Positions 40,206 to 49,611 of a DNA stretch of 58,167 nucleotides are shown piece by piece (position 1 is the first letter of the stretch; each line of letters starts with the position of its first letter). Made by a program: the position numbers and the translations under genes. The notes beneath the pieces are model-generated. The model worked only from the letters and a program-made list of their open reading frames with translations, did no database searches and was not told the origin of the DNA. This DNA comes from Halorubrum californiense DSM 19288. Its GTDB lineage: Archaea; Halobacteriota; Halobacteria; Halobacteriales; Haloferacaceae. The DNA lies in contig NZ_AOJK01000040.1 of NCBI RefSeq assembly GCF_000336875.1, positions 8,877 to 67,043 of the forward strand. Reading direction: 5' to 3'.

Positions 40206-42080
40206 ATGCGACTGGAGGACTACTGGGGAATCGGGCCCAAGACGAGCGAGCGGCTCGTCGAGGCGCTCGGGACCGAGCGGGCGGTCGAGGCGATAGAGTC
40301 GGCCGACGTCCGCGCGCTCGTCGACGCCGGGCTCCACCGCGGCCGCGCGACCCGCATCCTCCGCCGGGCGAACGGGGAGGCCGGGATGGACGTGCTCGCG
40401 ACGGGCGACGCACGGTCGGTGTACGACGACCTCCTCACGCTCGCCGCCGACGCGGCGCTGACCGCGCACGCGGCCGATCGGATCCGGGTGTTGACCCCGC
40501 TCCTCGACCGCGACGCCGTCGAGGCGCGGCTCGACCGAGTGGTCGCCACCCGCGACGCGTGGGCCCGGCTCGACGAGGCAGACCGCGAAGCCGTCGAAGA
40601 GGCGTTCGCCGCGTACGACGAGGCCGACGGCTCCGACCTCGCCGTGGTCGAGACCGCGGTCGCGCTCCGCGAGGCGGGGCTGACGGACGGGCCCTTCGCC
40701 GACATCGGCGCGCTCGACGGCGACCGGCTGCGCGACGCGGCCGACGCGCTCGCCGACGTGCGCGGGTCGATCGACCCCGCCGGCGGACTCGACGGCGACG
40801 ACATCGCGATCGCGTCCGGGGCCGACGCGGAGTTGGACCGACTGCGCGATCGGCTCGCCGCCGCGCGCGACCTCGCCGACTCCGCGTTCGACGTGCTCGA
40901 ATCGGTCCGCGACGGGAGCCTCCGCGACTTCGAGGCGCTGGAGGCGGCGACGATAGAGCACGTCGCGCGCGAGACGGGCGTCGAGCCCGCGACGGTCCGG
41001 TCCGCGGCGCCCGACGAGGCGCTCGACGCCGCCGACTTCGTCTCGGGGACGCTCCGAGACCTCGTGGTCGAACTCGAATCGGCGGTCGAGGAGCGCGAGG
41101 CCGCGGTCGCGGCCGACATCCGCGAGCGGTTGGGCGACGACGCCGTGGCGTCGGAAGGGGCGAACGGCGAAACGGACGAATCCGACGACGGTGAGGACGC
41201 GGCCGGCGGGGGCGAAGAAACGATTGTCGCCCGCGCCGCGTCGGCCGTTTCGGACGCCGCGTTCCTGCTGTCGCTGGGACGGTTCGCGGTCGAGAACGGC
41301 CACGTCCGGCCGACCCTCGTCGACGACGGCATCGCGGTGCGCGGCGCGCGGAACCCCTTCCTCGGCGGCGACGTCCAGCCGGTCTCCTACGGCGTCGGCT
41401 CCCACTCGCTCGCGGACGACCCGGGGGTCGCGAGCGCGGACGCGCCGCCGACCGGCGACCGCGTGAGCGTCCTCACCGGGGCGAACTCCGGCGGGAAGAC
41501 GACGCTCTTGGAGACGCTCTGCGCGGTGGCGCTGCTCGCGTCGATGGGGCTCCCAGTGCCCGCCGACGCGGCCGAGGTCGGGACGTTCGACCGGATCGTC
41601 TTCCACCGCCGGCACGCCTCGTTCAACGCCGGCGTGCTGGAGTCGACGCTGAAGTCGGTGGTCCCGCCGCTCGTCGCGGACGGCCGCACGCTCATGCTCG
41701 TCGACGAGTTCGAGGCGATCACCGAGCCGGGCCGCGCAGCCGACCTCCTGAACGGGCTCGTGACGCTGACGGTCGACCGCGGCGCGCTCGGCGTCTACGT
41801 CACGCACCTCGCCGAGGACCTGAGCCCGCTGCCCGACGCCGCGCGGATCGACGGCATCTTCGCCGAGGGGCTGACGAACGACCTCGAACTCCGCGTCGAC
41901 TACCAGCCGCGGTTCGAGACGGTCGGGAAGTCCACGCCGGAGTTCATCGTCTCGCGGCTGGTGGCGAACGCGGGCGACCGCGGCGTCCGCGCCGGCTTCG
42001 AACACCTCGCGGGCGCGGTCGGGGAAGAGGCGGTCCAGCGAACCCTCTCCGACGCCGAGTGGGCGGGGAACGATGACTGA
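40206..42080 (+). CDS. MutS-like ATPase with N-terminal helix-hairpin-helix
   Basis: 624 residues. An HhH-like start (EDYWGIGPKTSERLVEALGT, residues 4-23) is followed by a long helical, acidic middle domain and a C-terminal MutS ABC ATPase: Walker A LTGANSGGKTTLLETL (about 423-438), Walker B MLVDEFEAITEPGRA, and the signature FNAGVLESTLKSV. It lacks the mismatch-sensing MutS-I domain and a Smr nuclease, so it is more like the archaeal MutS5/MutS2-related group, whose action is unclear. The helical middle part carries an acidic, Gly-rich linker (about 320-340). Its stop overlaps the start of the next gene by 8 nt. Confidence 0.8.
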   Translation: MRLEDYWGIGPKTSERLVEALGTERAVEAIESADVRALVDAGLHRGRATRILRRANGEAGMDVLATGDARSVYDDLLTLAADAALTAHAADRIRVLTPLLDRDAVEARLDRVVATRDAWARLDEADREAVEEAFAAYDEADGSDLAVVETAVALREAGLTDGPFADIGALDGDRLRDAADALADVRGSIDPAGGLDGDDIAIASGADAELDRLRDRLAAARDLADSAFDVLESVRDGSLRDFEALEAATIEHVARETGVEPATVRSAAPDEALDAADFVSGTLRDLVVELESAVEEREAAVAADIRERLGDDAVASEGANGETDESDDGEDAAGGGEETIVARAASAVSDAAFLLSLGRFAVENGHVRPTLVDDGIAVRGARNPFLGGDVQPVSYGVGSHSLADDPGVASADAPPTGDRVSVLTGANSGGKTTLLETLCAVALLASMGLPVPADAAEVGTFDRIVFHRRHASFNAGVLESTLKSVVPPLVADGRTLMLVDEFEAITEPGRAADLLNGLVTLTVDRGALGVYVTHLAEDLSPLPDAARIDGIFAEGLTNDLELRVDYQPRFETVGKSTPEFIVSRLVANAGDRGVRAGFEHLAGAVGEEAVQRTLSDAEWAGNDD

Positions 42081-42534
42081 GGAGTCGACGGACGACGCGG
42101 CCGGGCCCGACCGGATCCGGTCGATCGCGGTCCACCGCGAGGACGTGGCGAACGCGCTCGAAGCCTCGCTCCGGAGCGAGCGCGAAGTCGTCCTCCGCGC
42201 GACGCCGCCCTTCTCGGGGCGGATGCGCGCCCGCCTCCACGCGCTCGACGCGGGCGGAAACGAGAGCGGGGACGGGGACGGCGACGGCGGTTCCGACGAC
42301 GCACCCGCGCCGCTTCACATCGATCCCCGAGACCTCGTCGCAGACGTGCCGCCGTACCCGGAGGTCGACGACACGGCCGCCGAACTTCCCGACGCCGACC
42401 TCGAAACGCGGCGCGAGCGACACGCCGCGAACGTCGAGGCGTGGCGCGAGACCGTTCGCGAGCGCGTCGGCTCGACGGTCGAGGTCGAGGTCGACGGCGA
42501 GATCCGCACCGTCGACGTGAACGCGCTGGGGTAA
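42073..42534 (+). CDS. Acidic protein overlapping the MutS-like gene (unknown function)
   Basis: 153 residues. Begins MTEESTDDAAGPDRIRSIAV, contains EDVANALEASLRSEREVVLR and TPPFSGRMRARLHAL, then a Gly/Asp linker (about 60-78), and a C-terminal half with PRDLVADVPPYPEVDD and TVEVEVDGEIRTV. I recall similar haloarchaeal proteins next to MutS-like genes but cannot name the family. ATG 42073 lies inside the MutS-like gene, an 8-nt overlap indicating translational coupling and a likely joint task. No catalytic motif visible. Confidence 0.65.
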   Translation: MTEESTDDAAGPDRIRSIAVHREDVANALEASLRSEREVVLRATPPFSGRMRARLHALDAGGNESGDGDGDGGSDDAPAPLHIDPRDLVADVPPYPEVDDTAAELPDADLETRRERHAANVEAWRETVRERVGSTVEVEVDGEIRTVDVNALG

Positions 42535-42572
42535 GGGGACCGTTTCTCGGCGGGGACCGCCGATCGGTCGAG

Positions 42573-45500
42573 CTACAGCCGTAGCCGCTCGACCGACGTG
42601 CCGGCGGCCTCGAACGCCTCGTCCGTCGCGGCCGCGACCACGACGGTGTCCGCGTCGGTGGCGGCGTCGAGGTCGACCTCGAACGCGCCGTCGGCGTCGG
42701 GCGTCACGAGCCGCGAGGTCTTTCGGGTGTGGACCGCGACGGACTCGGCGTCCGTCTCGCCCGCGACGACGACCGCGTCCTCGACGAACTCGGCGGTGGC
42801 GGTCAGGTCCGGCCCCTCGGGACGGTCGCGCTCGACGTAGCGGTCGCGGACGACCGTGGGCGTCTCGACGGGTTCGCCCGCGTCGACGCCGTGCGCCAGC
42901 CGGACGAAGCCGGCCATCGACCACGCGAGGGGGGTCGCCCCCCCGGTGCCCTCGCCGAACTCCCAGCCGTACTTCGTCGGGTGTTCGCGGTCCCACACCT
43001 GCTCGGGGAGCATCAGTCCGGAGTTGCCGAACCCGGCCATCGTCTCCAGCAGGGTCTCGGGTTCGAGCGCGTCCTCGTCGGTGCCGCCGAAGGCGTCGGG
43101 GCCGTCGGCGCGGGCGCGGAGCTCGTACTCGCCGCGCTCGCCGGTGAAGATGGGCCAGAGGCGCCCGCGGCCGTCGCCGGTGCCGGCCCACGGCGCGCCG
43201 GGGTCGCCGACGGCTATCTCGCCGTACGCGTCGCCGACGTAGCGGTACCAGGCGGCGCCGTGCGGCGTGTCCACCCGGATCGAGTCGTCGACGACGGAGA
43301 CGGAGTTGCGGACGACCGGGTCGTCGGCCGGCTTGATCCCCAGCCGGACGAGTTCGAGGAAGCCGCCGTCGATTATCTCCCGCTCGTCGTAGGTGGGGCC
43401 GTCGTTGGCGATGGTGCGCGGGCGACCGGACTCGGGGTCGCCGTCGGCCGTGATCCGGAGGTAGTACGGCGTCTCCTCGTGGCGGTCGGTCCCCGTCGCG
43501 GTCGCGCACCACTCCTCGACGCGCGCGGTCCAGTCGTCCGCGAGCGCCAGCCACGCGAGCGCGTCCGCGCGGAGGGAGTCGGGCGACCGAGCGGCGTCAC
43601 TTCCGGATTCGCCGCCGTCGCGCCGGTCGGCCTCCGCGAGCGCGAGCGCCGCGCCACAGACCAGGCCGGCGACCTCGGCCGCGATGCTCGACGGCGAGTA
43701 GCCGGCCTCCTCCTCCCAGCGCTCCTGCGCGGTCTCGGGGCCGTTCTCGGCGATGTAATCGAGCGAGCGGGCGACTTGGTCGTAGGTGTAGCCGGCGTCG
43801 TCGAGGGTCACGCCGCGCTCGTACAGCTGCCACGCCATCACCGAGGGGAACCCGATGTTGTCCATCTGCTCGCCGCCCCACCGGGTCCGCCCGTCGATGT
43901 AGGTGTTCTGCGGGAGGAACCCGTCGTCGTCCTGCTGGGTGTTGTACAGGTACGCGAGAGCGTCCGCGCCGCGTTCGAGCTCGTCCATCTCGATCAGCGC
44001 CGTGAACACCTGATAGAGGTCGCGCGACCAGACGAAGTTGTAGCCGTAGCCGCGGTCCTCAGCGGCGTACTCGGTCTCGCCCCACGGGACAGAGGGGCTC
44101 GCGATCCCGGCGCCGTCGTGGGCCTTGTCCTCGACGGCCGCCAGCGTCATCAGCGCGAAGCGGTACTGCGCCGCGAGGTCGGGGTCGCCGGCGACCGAGT
44201 CCGGAAGCTCGCGGTCCGCGAGCCACGCGCGCCACGTCTCGGCGTACGCCTCCGCGGCGTCGTCGAAGCCGCGCGCGAGCGCCCCCTCCGCCTCGCCGAG
44301 GGCGGCGGCGGTGTCCGACTCCTCGGCGAACCCGAGCGCGACCGTGTCCGCGACGGTCTCGCCGCTGCCGACGAGACCGGCGAGGACGACGTTCCCAGTC
44401 GCCTCCGACGACTCCTCGCCGCGCTCGCCGTCGCCGAACAGGGTGTCGGTGCCGTCGCCGTCGGCCGTGAGCGCGCTCGCCCAGTCGAACCCGTCGCCAC
44501 TCGCCAGCGCGAGCGCGGGGGCGAACGGCTCCCCCTCGTCGTCGACGAGCTTGCCGGGGTCGCGGTCCGGATCGTCCTTGCGCGCGAGGAGGTGCGCCCC
44601 CGCGTCGCCCGAGACCCGCTCGGCGCGGTCGTCGGTTCCGACGTTGGCGATCGTGGCGTCGACGAGCGCGTACACGTCGTACTCGCGGACCCCGTCGAAC
44701 CGGACGTCGGCGAGGATCGCGGTCCCGTCGGTGTCGACCGCGTACTCGACTTCGAGCGTCCAGCTGTGACCGTGCCCGTCGCCGGTCTCGCGGATCGTCT
44801 GGACGTACGCGAGCGCGTCGTCGGCCGCCGGCTCAGTCGTCCGCTCGATCGTCTCCGTCGTCGTGACGTGGCCCGTCTCGTCGAACGTCCGGATCGCGTA
44901 CTCGGAGTCGGGGTCGGCGACGAGGAAGTCGAACGTCCGGACGTTCATCGCGTCGATCCGGGGGAACCGCGCCTCGGTGAGCGCCCCCTCGGTGAGCGTG
45001 AACCACACCGGCACCGGCTCGTCGGCCTCGTAGTCGGCGGGCGTGCCGACGCCGAACTTCCGGCCGGTCGTCCAGTGGGGCGCGGCCTCGGGGCCGGTCT
45101 CCCGGTCGTGCGGGACCGGGAGTTCGCCGTGACTCGCCAGCGTCACCGTCGCGTCGATCCGGAGCGCGTGCGACCACGCGATCGGCGTCGCGCTGTCGAG
45201 GTCGCCGTCGTCGAACGCCTGCTCCGCGAACAGCCCCGCCTCATTGACGAAGGGGCCGTCCGGCTCACAGATCGCGTAGAGGTCGCGCGCGTCGTCGAAC
45301 AGGGGGTCCGCGGTCCCGCCGCGGTCCTCGACGACGCCGGCGAGCGTCGCCGCCGCGGTCGCGCCCCACAGCGTCGCGATCGACCACACCTTCGCGGCGC
45401 CCTGTTCGGCGGTGCGCCAGTCGTCTCCGGTGAACCTGATCAGCCCCTCCACGTCGGCCGTCTCGCGCCGGAGCGCGTCTATCGACCGCCGGACGTGAGT

Positions 45501-47303
45501 GTTGACGCGGTCGAGGAAGCGGTCGAACTCGCTCGTCGCGACGGAGTCGACCGACCCCGTGGAGCCCGAGCCGTCGGTGGCGGCCGCGCCGTCGTCGGTC
45601 TCGCCGTCGCCAGCCGCGGATTCGTCGTCGAGCAGGGCGGCGTACTCGGCGGCCGCGGTCGCGAGCGCGAAGGTGCTCGCGTCGGCGCGGGCGTCCTGCC
45701 CCTCCTCGCTGGCGCGCTGGAGGAACCGCTCCGTCTCGGGGTTCCAGCGGTCGTCGAGCCCCGACAGCGCCGCGTCCGCGGCGTGGGCGGCGTCGGCTCG
45801 AAGCCCTTCGTCGACCGGCGCGCGCGCCACCGCGGCGAACGCCCGGAGGTACTCGGCGCCGGTGTGGGTGAACCGGCCGAGCGCGTTCTCCCAGCAGTTC
45901 TGACAGCGGCGCGGGAGCCCGTCGTCCTCGGTGGTTCCGAGGAGGAAGTCGACGGCGTCGGCGATCGTCTCGTCGATCCGGTCGCGCCACTCGCTCGGGA
46001 GGTCCGCCTCGCGGCGGAGGGTCGCGAGGAACGCGACGACCGTGGCGGGCTGGTCGAGCTGGTCGTTCGGGCCGGGCGTCGCGTTCGCGCCCTCGATGCG
46101 GGCGTTCGCCCAGCCGGGGGCGACCTTCCCGGAGTCGGCCCACACGCGGTGGGGCCACGAGCCGTCGGCGTCCTGCGTCCGGCAGAAGAAGCTCGCGGCC
46201 GCGAGCAGCTCCTCGTCGGCGTCGAGGCCGAGCACGTCGCTCGCGTCGAGCAGCGCGGTCGAGACGGTCGCCTCGTCGCGGAACCACGTGTAGCCGTAGC
46301 CGCCGGAGGTGGAGTAGAACGGGTCGAACTCGGGGGCGGCGATCCGACCGCCGGACTCCGCGGTGAGCAGGTCGAGCGCGCGCAGGTCGCTCGCGATCAC
46401 CGAGCGGCGCGGGGCGTCCTCGGGCACGTCGGGTCCGCGCCCGTCCGCGGCCTCGCGGAGGTCGTCGGCGTCGGGGTAGGCGGTGGCGATGTTCGACACC
46501 GCCTCGATCCGACGCTGGCGGTCGATCCCGTCGGTGAGCGCGTCCTTCGCGTCGTCGCCGGTGTCGCGCGCGGCCCGGCGGTCGACGACGGCGCGGCCGG
46601 CGAGCGTGACGCGCTCCGTGCGCCCGTCGCGCTCGAACGGCGCGCGGACGACGACGTCCGGGGTGAGCCGCGAGTCCTCGCGCCGGTCGATCTCGCCCCG
46701 GTGCGGGAAGCCGTCGTCCTCCTCGCCGAGCAGCTCGGGGATCGTCCGCAGCCGCTGGCCGTGCGCGTTCGAGAGGCCGGTCGAGGCGGTGAGGAAGTCG
46801 TGTTCGGACCGGTGGTACACCTCGACGACGCCGCCGTCGGCGGGGCCGGCGCCGCCGTGGACCATGTTACCGACGCGGCCCTCGACCATGTCCGGCGAGA
46901 ACGCGTAGGCGGCGACGAGTTCGGCGTCGGCCGGCGGCGAGCCGCGGAGCTCGACGTGCGTGAGGTGCGTGTCGCTCACGACGAGGTCGAACTGGTGAAT
47001 GGTGTAGCGGCCGGCGTCGTACTCGGTCTCGACGAGCGGGGTGTCGCCGTCGTAGTGCTGACGGGTCGTCTCGAGGTCGTCGAACCAGCGGACGCCGCGC
47101 CCGGCGGTGATCCCCATCCGGAGGCGGTCGGCGCCGCCGACTTCGGAGAGGGAGTACGAACAGTCGTGGACGGTCCCGTCCGGCCCCACGTGGACCAGTC
47201 GGCCGTCGTCGCCGGTGAACGCGCCGGCGGTCATCGAGTGTTCCGCCGGGTAGCGCTCCCCGCGCCGACGTTCGTGCTCCGTAAGGGCGGTACGCAGTCG
47301 CAT
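42573..47303 (-). CDS. Double GH15 glucoamylase/glucodextranase-like enzyme
   Basis: 1576 residues, about twice the normal size. The first module (about 1-720) is an archaeal-type GH15 with FYSTSGGYGYTWFRDEAT and the catalytic-region motif CQNCWENALGRFTH (Glu near residue 470). The second (about 740-1510) resembles glucodextranase: an N-domain start TTGRKFGVGTPADYEADEPV, then SVPWGETEYAAEDRGYGYNF near 1070 and VWSRDLYQVFTALIE, and FGNSGLMLPEQVWDREHPT with the second acid. A beta domain closes the protein. No signal peptide, so intracellular glycogen or dextrin breakdown is likely. It would release glucose from non-reducing ends. It is divergent from the GH13 gene. Confidence 0.85.
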   Translation of the reverse strand: MRLRTALTEHERRRGERYPAEHSMTAGAFTGDDGRLVHVGPDGTVHDCSYSLSEVGGADRLRMGITAGRGVRWFDDLETTRQHYDGDTPLVETEYDAGRYTIHQFDLVVSDTHLTHVELRGSPPADAELVAAYAFSPDMVEGRVGNMVHGGAGPADGGVVEVYHRSEHDFLTASTGLSNAHGQRLRTIPELLGEEDDGFPHRGEIDRREDSRLTPDVVVRAPFERDGRTERVTLAGRAVVDRRAARDTGDDAKDALTDGIDRQRRIEAVSNIATAYPDADDLREAADGRGPDVPEDAPRRSVIASDLRALDLLTAESGGRIAAPEFDPFYSTSGGYGYTWFRDEATVSTALLDASDVLGLDADEELLAAASFFCRTQDADGSWPHRVWADSGKVAPGWANARIEGANATPGPNDQLDQPATVVAFLATLRREADLPSEWRDRIDETIADAVDFLLGTTEDDGLPRRCQNCWENALGRFTHTGAEYLRAFAAVARAPVDEGLRADAAHAADAALSGLDDRWNPETERFLQRASEEGQDARADASTFALATAAAEYAALLDDESAAGDGETDDGAAATDGSGSTGSVDSVATSEFDRFLDRVNTHVRRSIDALRRETADVEGLIRFTGDDWRTAEQGAAKVWSIATLWGATAAATLAGVVEDRGGTADPLFDDARDLYAICEPDGPFVNEAGLFAEQAFDDGDLDSATPIAWSHALRIDATVTLASHGELPVPHDRETGPEAAPHWTTGRKFGVGTPADYEADEPVPVWFTLTEGALTEARFPRIDAMNVRTFDFLVADPDSEYAIRTFDETGHVTTTETIERTTEPAADDALAYVQTIRETGDGHGHSWTLEVEYAVDTDGTAILADVRFDGVREYDVYALVDATIANVGTDDRAERVSGDAGAHLLARKDDPDRDPGKLVDDEGEPFAPALALASGDGFDWASALTADGDGTDTLFGDGERGEESSEATGNVVLAGLVGSGETVADTVALGFAEESDTAAALGEAEGALARGFDDAAEAYAETWRAWLADRELPDSVAGDPDLAAQYRFALMTLAAVEDKAHDGAGIASPSVPWGETEYAAEDRGYGYNFVWSRDLYQVFTALIEMDELERGADALAYLYNTQQDDDGFLPQNTYIDGRTRWGGEQMDNIGFPSVMAWQLYERGVTLDDAGYTYDQVARSLDYIAENGPETAQERWEEEAGYSPSSIAAEVAGLVCGAALALAEADRRDGGESGSDAARSPDSLRADALAWLALADDWTARVEEWCATATGTDRHEETPYYLRITADGDPESGRPRTIANDGPTYDEREIIDGGFLELVRLGIKPADDPVVRNSVSVVDDSIRVDTPHGAAWYRYVGDAYGEIAVGDPGAPWAGTGDGRGRLWPIFTGERGEYELRARADGPDAFGGTDEDALEPETLLETMAGFGNSGLMLPEQVWDREHPTKYGWEFGEGTGGATPLAWSMAGFVRLAHGVDAGEPVETPTVVRDRYVERDRPEGPDLTATAEFVEDAVVVAGETDAESVAVHTRKTSRLVTPDADGAFEVDLDAATDADTVVVAAATDEAFEAAGTSVERLRL

Positions 47304-47430
47304 ACCCGCCCTGCGCCGGCCGGAGTAAAAGCCTTGACGACCGCGGCCGGTATCCGAGCGCGGGCTTCGCGGCGCAAATACCGCCGAAACAAGAGCAACA
47401 CCGAAGGCCCCGGGCGTCGATGGGCGTCAC

Positions 47431-49524
47431 ATGCACCACCCCGGACCCCCGCGCTTCCTCGCGACCGGCGAGCGGACGGAACTGGCGCCGCGAGACCCGA
47501 ACCCGGACGCGACCTACAACTGGCGCGTCGCCGACGCCCCGCCCGGCAGCGAGGCGACCGTCGGCGACGACCCCGTGACCGAGTTCACGCCCGACGTGCC
47601 GGGGCGGTACCTCCTCGGTCTCGACGCGCCGGACGGCGACCACCTGCTCACGGTCCGCGCGTTCCCCGCGAGCTACGAGGGCGTCGACGTCGCGGGCGGG
47701 AGCGGCACCGCGATCCGCGACCGCGACGCCGACGACGAGCCGATCGACTACGCCGCCCGAGAGCAGCACGAGGGAGTCGGCCGCCCGCGCGTCCGCGTCG
47801 ACGCGAGCGTCGCGTTCGGCGACGACGGCGACAGGAAGGGGGAAAGCGCCGGCGAAGCCGTGTTCACGGCGGTTCCCTCCCCGAACCCGGAGTCCGCGCT
47901 CGACGCCGACGACCTCGCCGTGACGTTCGTCGTCGACGACCGCGACGTCGCCGACGCCGTCGCGGCGGGGCGCGCGAACCCGCGGGACGCGCTCCGCGTG
48001 AGCGAGGACGGCCGCGAACTCCGCGTTCCGCTCGCCGCGGTGCCGGAGCGCCTCCGCGTTCACGCCGTCGCCGTCGCGCACGACCCGGACGGCGACCCCC
48101 GCGTGAGCGTCGCCGACGGGGCCGCCGTCGAGCGCGGGCAGTCCGCAGCCGACGACGCCGGCGGCGAGGCCGCGCTGACGCCGGGCGCGCCAGACTTCGA
48201 GACGGTCCGGCTCAACGAGCCGCCGGCGTGGACCCGCGACGCCTCCGTCTACGAGATATTCGTCCGGACCTTCGCCGACGCCGACGAGGGCGAGGCGTTC
48301 GACGCCATCGCGGAGCGGATCCCGCGCATCGCGGAACTCGGCGTCGACACGCTGTGGCTCACGCCGGTGCTCGGCCACGACGGGAAGCCGCACGGCTACA
48401 ACATCGTCGACTTCTTCGACACCGCCGACGACCTCGGCGACCGCGCCGACTTCGAGGCGCTCGTCGAGACCGCCCACGACCACGGGATGCGCGTCCTGTT
48501 CGACTTCGTCGCCAACCACACCGCGCGCGACCACGAGTGGTTCCAAGACGCCTACCGGAACCCGGAGTCGCCGTACCGCGACCGCTACGAGTGGCAGGAG
48601 TCGGGCGAGCCCGGCACCTACTTCGACTGGGAGCTGATCGCGAACCTCAACCACGCGAACCTCGACGTGCGGCGGTTCCTGCTCGACGTGATCGACGAAT
48701 GGGCGCCGCTCGTCGACGGGTTCCGCTGTGACATGGCGTGGGCGGTCCCCGACTCGTTCTGGCGCGAACTGCGCGACCGCGTGAAGGACATCGACCGGGA
48801 GTTCCTCCTGATGGACGAGACGATCCCGTACATCCCCGGCTTCCACGAGGGGATGTTCGACGTCCACTTCGACGCGACGCTGTACTTCCAGCTCCGGCAG
48901 GTCGGCCGGGGCGCGGAGCCCGCGGAGACCGTCCTCGACGCGGTCGACCAGCGCGCCGAGATCGGGTTCCCCGACCACGCCGAGTTCCTTCAGTACATCG
49001 AGAACCACGACGAGACGCGCTACCGCGTCGAGTGCGGCGACGACGCCGCGGCCGCCGCGGGCGCGGCGATCATGACGCTGCCGGGCGTTCCGATGGTGTA
49101 CGCCGGCCAAGAGATCGGCCAGCGCGGCCGCCGCGACGCGATCGCGTGGGACCACGCGCGCGAGGACGTGCGCGACCGCTACGAGCGCCTGCTCGAAACG
49201 CGGCGCGACCACCCGGCGCTCGGGCCGGCCGGCGACCTCTCCCACGTCGGCTACCACGTCGCCAGCGGCGACCTCTCGGAGCAGCCGATCGTCGCCAGCG
49301 GCGACGTCCACCCGGACGACGTGGTCGCGTTCCGCCGACACGACGGCGAGGAAGAACTCGTCGTCGTCCTCAACTTCGCGCCCGCCGACGCGAGCGTCGC
49401 GGTCGAGGCCGATCACGGCGAGCGCGACCTGGTGGCCGGCGAGCGATGCGTCGTCGAGGACGGCGAGGGGACCGAGCGGATCCGCGTCGACGAGGTGGCG
49501 GTGGTGCCGGTCGACGCCGAGTGA
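47431..49524 (+). CDS. GH13 alpha-amylase family enzyme
   Basis: 697 residues. An N-terminal section of about 260 residues, including beta-sandwich-like parts, leads into the TIM-barrel: SVYEIFVRTFADAD, DTLWLTPVLGHDGKPHGYNI, LFDFVANHTARDHEWF, with catalytic D434 in GFRCDMAW, E463 in LLMDETIP and D527 in YIENHDETR. The C-terminal beta domain is short. Members include cyclomaltodextrinase, neopullulanase and amylase; GHDGKPHGYNIVDFF favours an intracellular maltodextrin enzyme. No signal peptide. It pairs with MalQ downstream in the same orientation. Confidence 0.88.
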   Translation: MHHPGPPRFLATGERTELAPRDPNPDATYNWRVADAPPGSEATVGDDPVTEFTPDVPGRYLLGLDAPDGDHLLTVRAFPASYEGVDVAGGSGTAIRDRDADDEPIDYAAREQHEGVGRPRVRVDASVAFGDDGDRKGESAGEAVFTAVPSPNPESALDADDLAVTFVVDDRDVADAVAAGRANPRDALRVSEDGRELRVPLAAVPERLRVHAVAVAHDPDGDPRVSVADGAAVERGQSAADDAGGEAALTPGAPDFETVRLNEPPAWTRDASVYEIFVRTFADADEGEAFDAIAERIPRIAELGVDTLWLTPVLGHDGKPHGYNIVDFFDTADDLGDRADFEALVETAHDHGMRVLFDFVANHTARDHEWFQDAYRNPESPYRDRYEWQESGEPGTYFDWELIANLNHANLDVRRFLLDVIDEWAPLVDGFRCDMAWAVPDSFWRELRDRVKDIDREFLLMDETIPYIPGFHEGMFDVHFDATLYFQLRQVGRGAEPAETVLDAVDQRAEIGFPDHAEFLQYIENHDETRYRVECGDDAAAAAGAAIMTLPGVPMVYAGQEIGQRGRRDAIAWDHAREDVRDRYERLLETRRDHPALGPAGDLSHVGYHVASGDLSEQPIVASGDVHPDDVVAFRRHDGEEELVVVLNFAPADASVAVEADHGERDLVAGERCVVEDGEGTERIRVDEVAVVPVDAE

Positions 49525-49611
49525 ATCGCCTCGGACGAGGTCGGCCCGGAGGCTCGGATCGACCTCCCTCGCACGGAAACGCTTGAGTCGGTGGGGATCG
49601 CAGGGTGGCGT

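Noticed and set aside
42729-48731. A 2000-codon open frame antisense to the GH15 and overlapping the GH13 gene
   Set aside because: It is Arg/Gly/Val-rich with no domain and exists because high G+C removes stop codons opposite a real coding strand. The opposite strand carries complete enzyme motifs.
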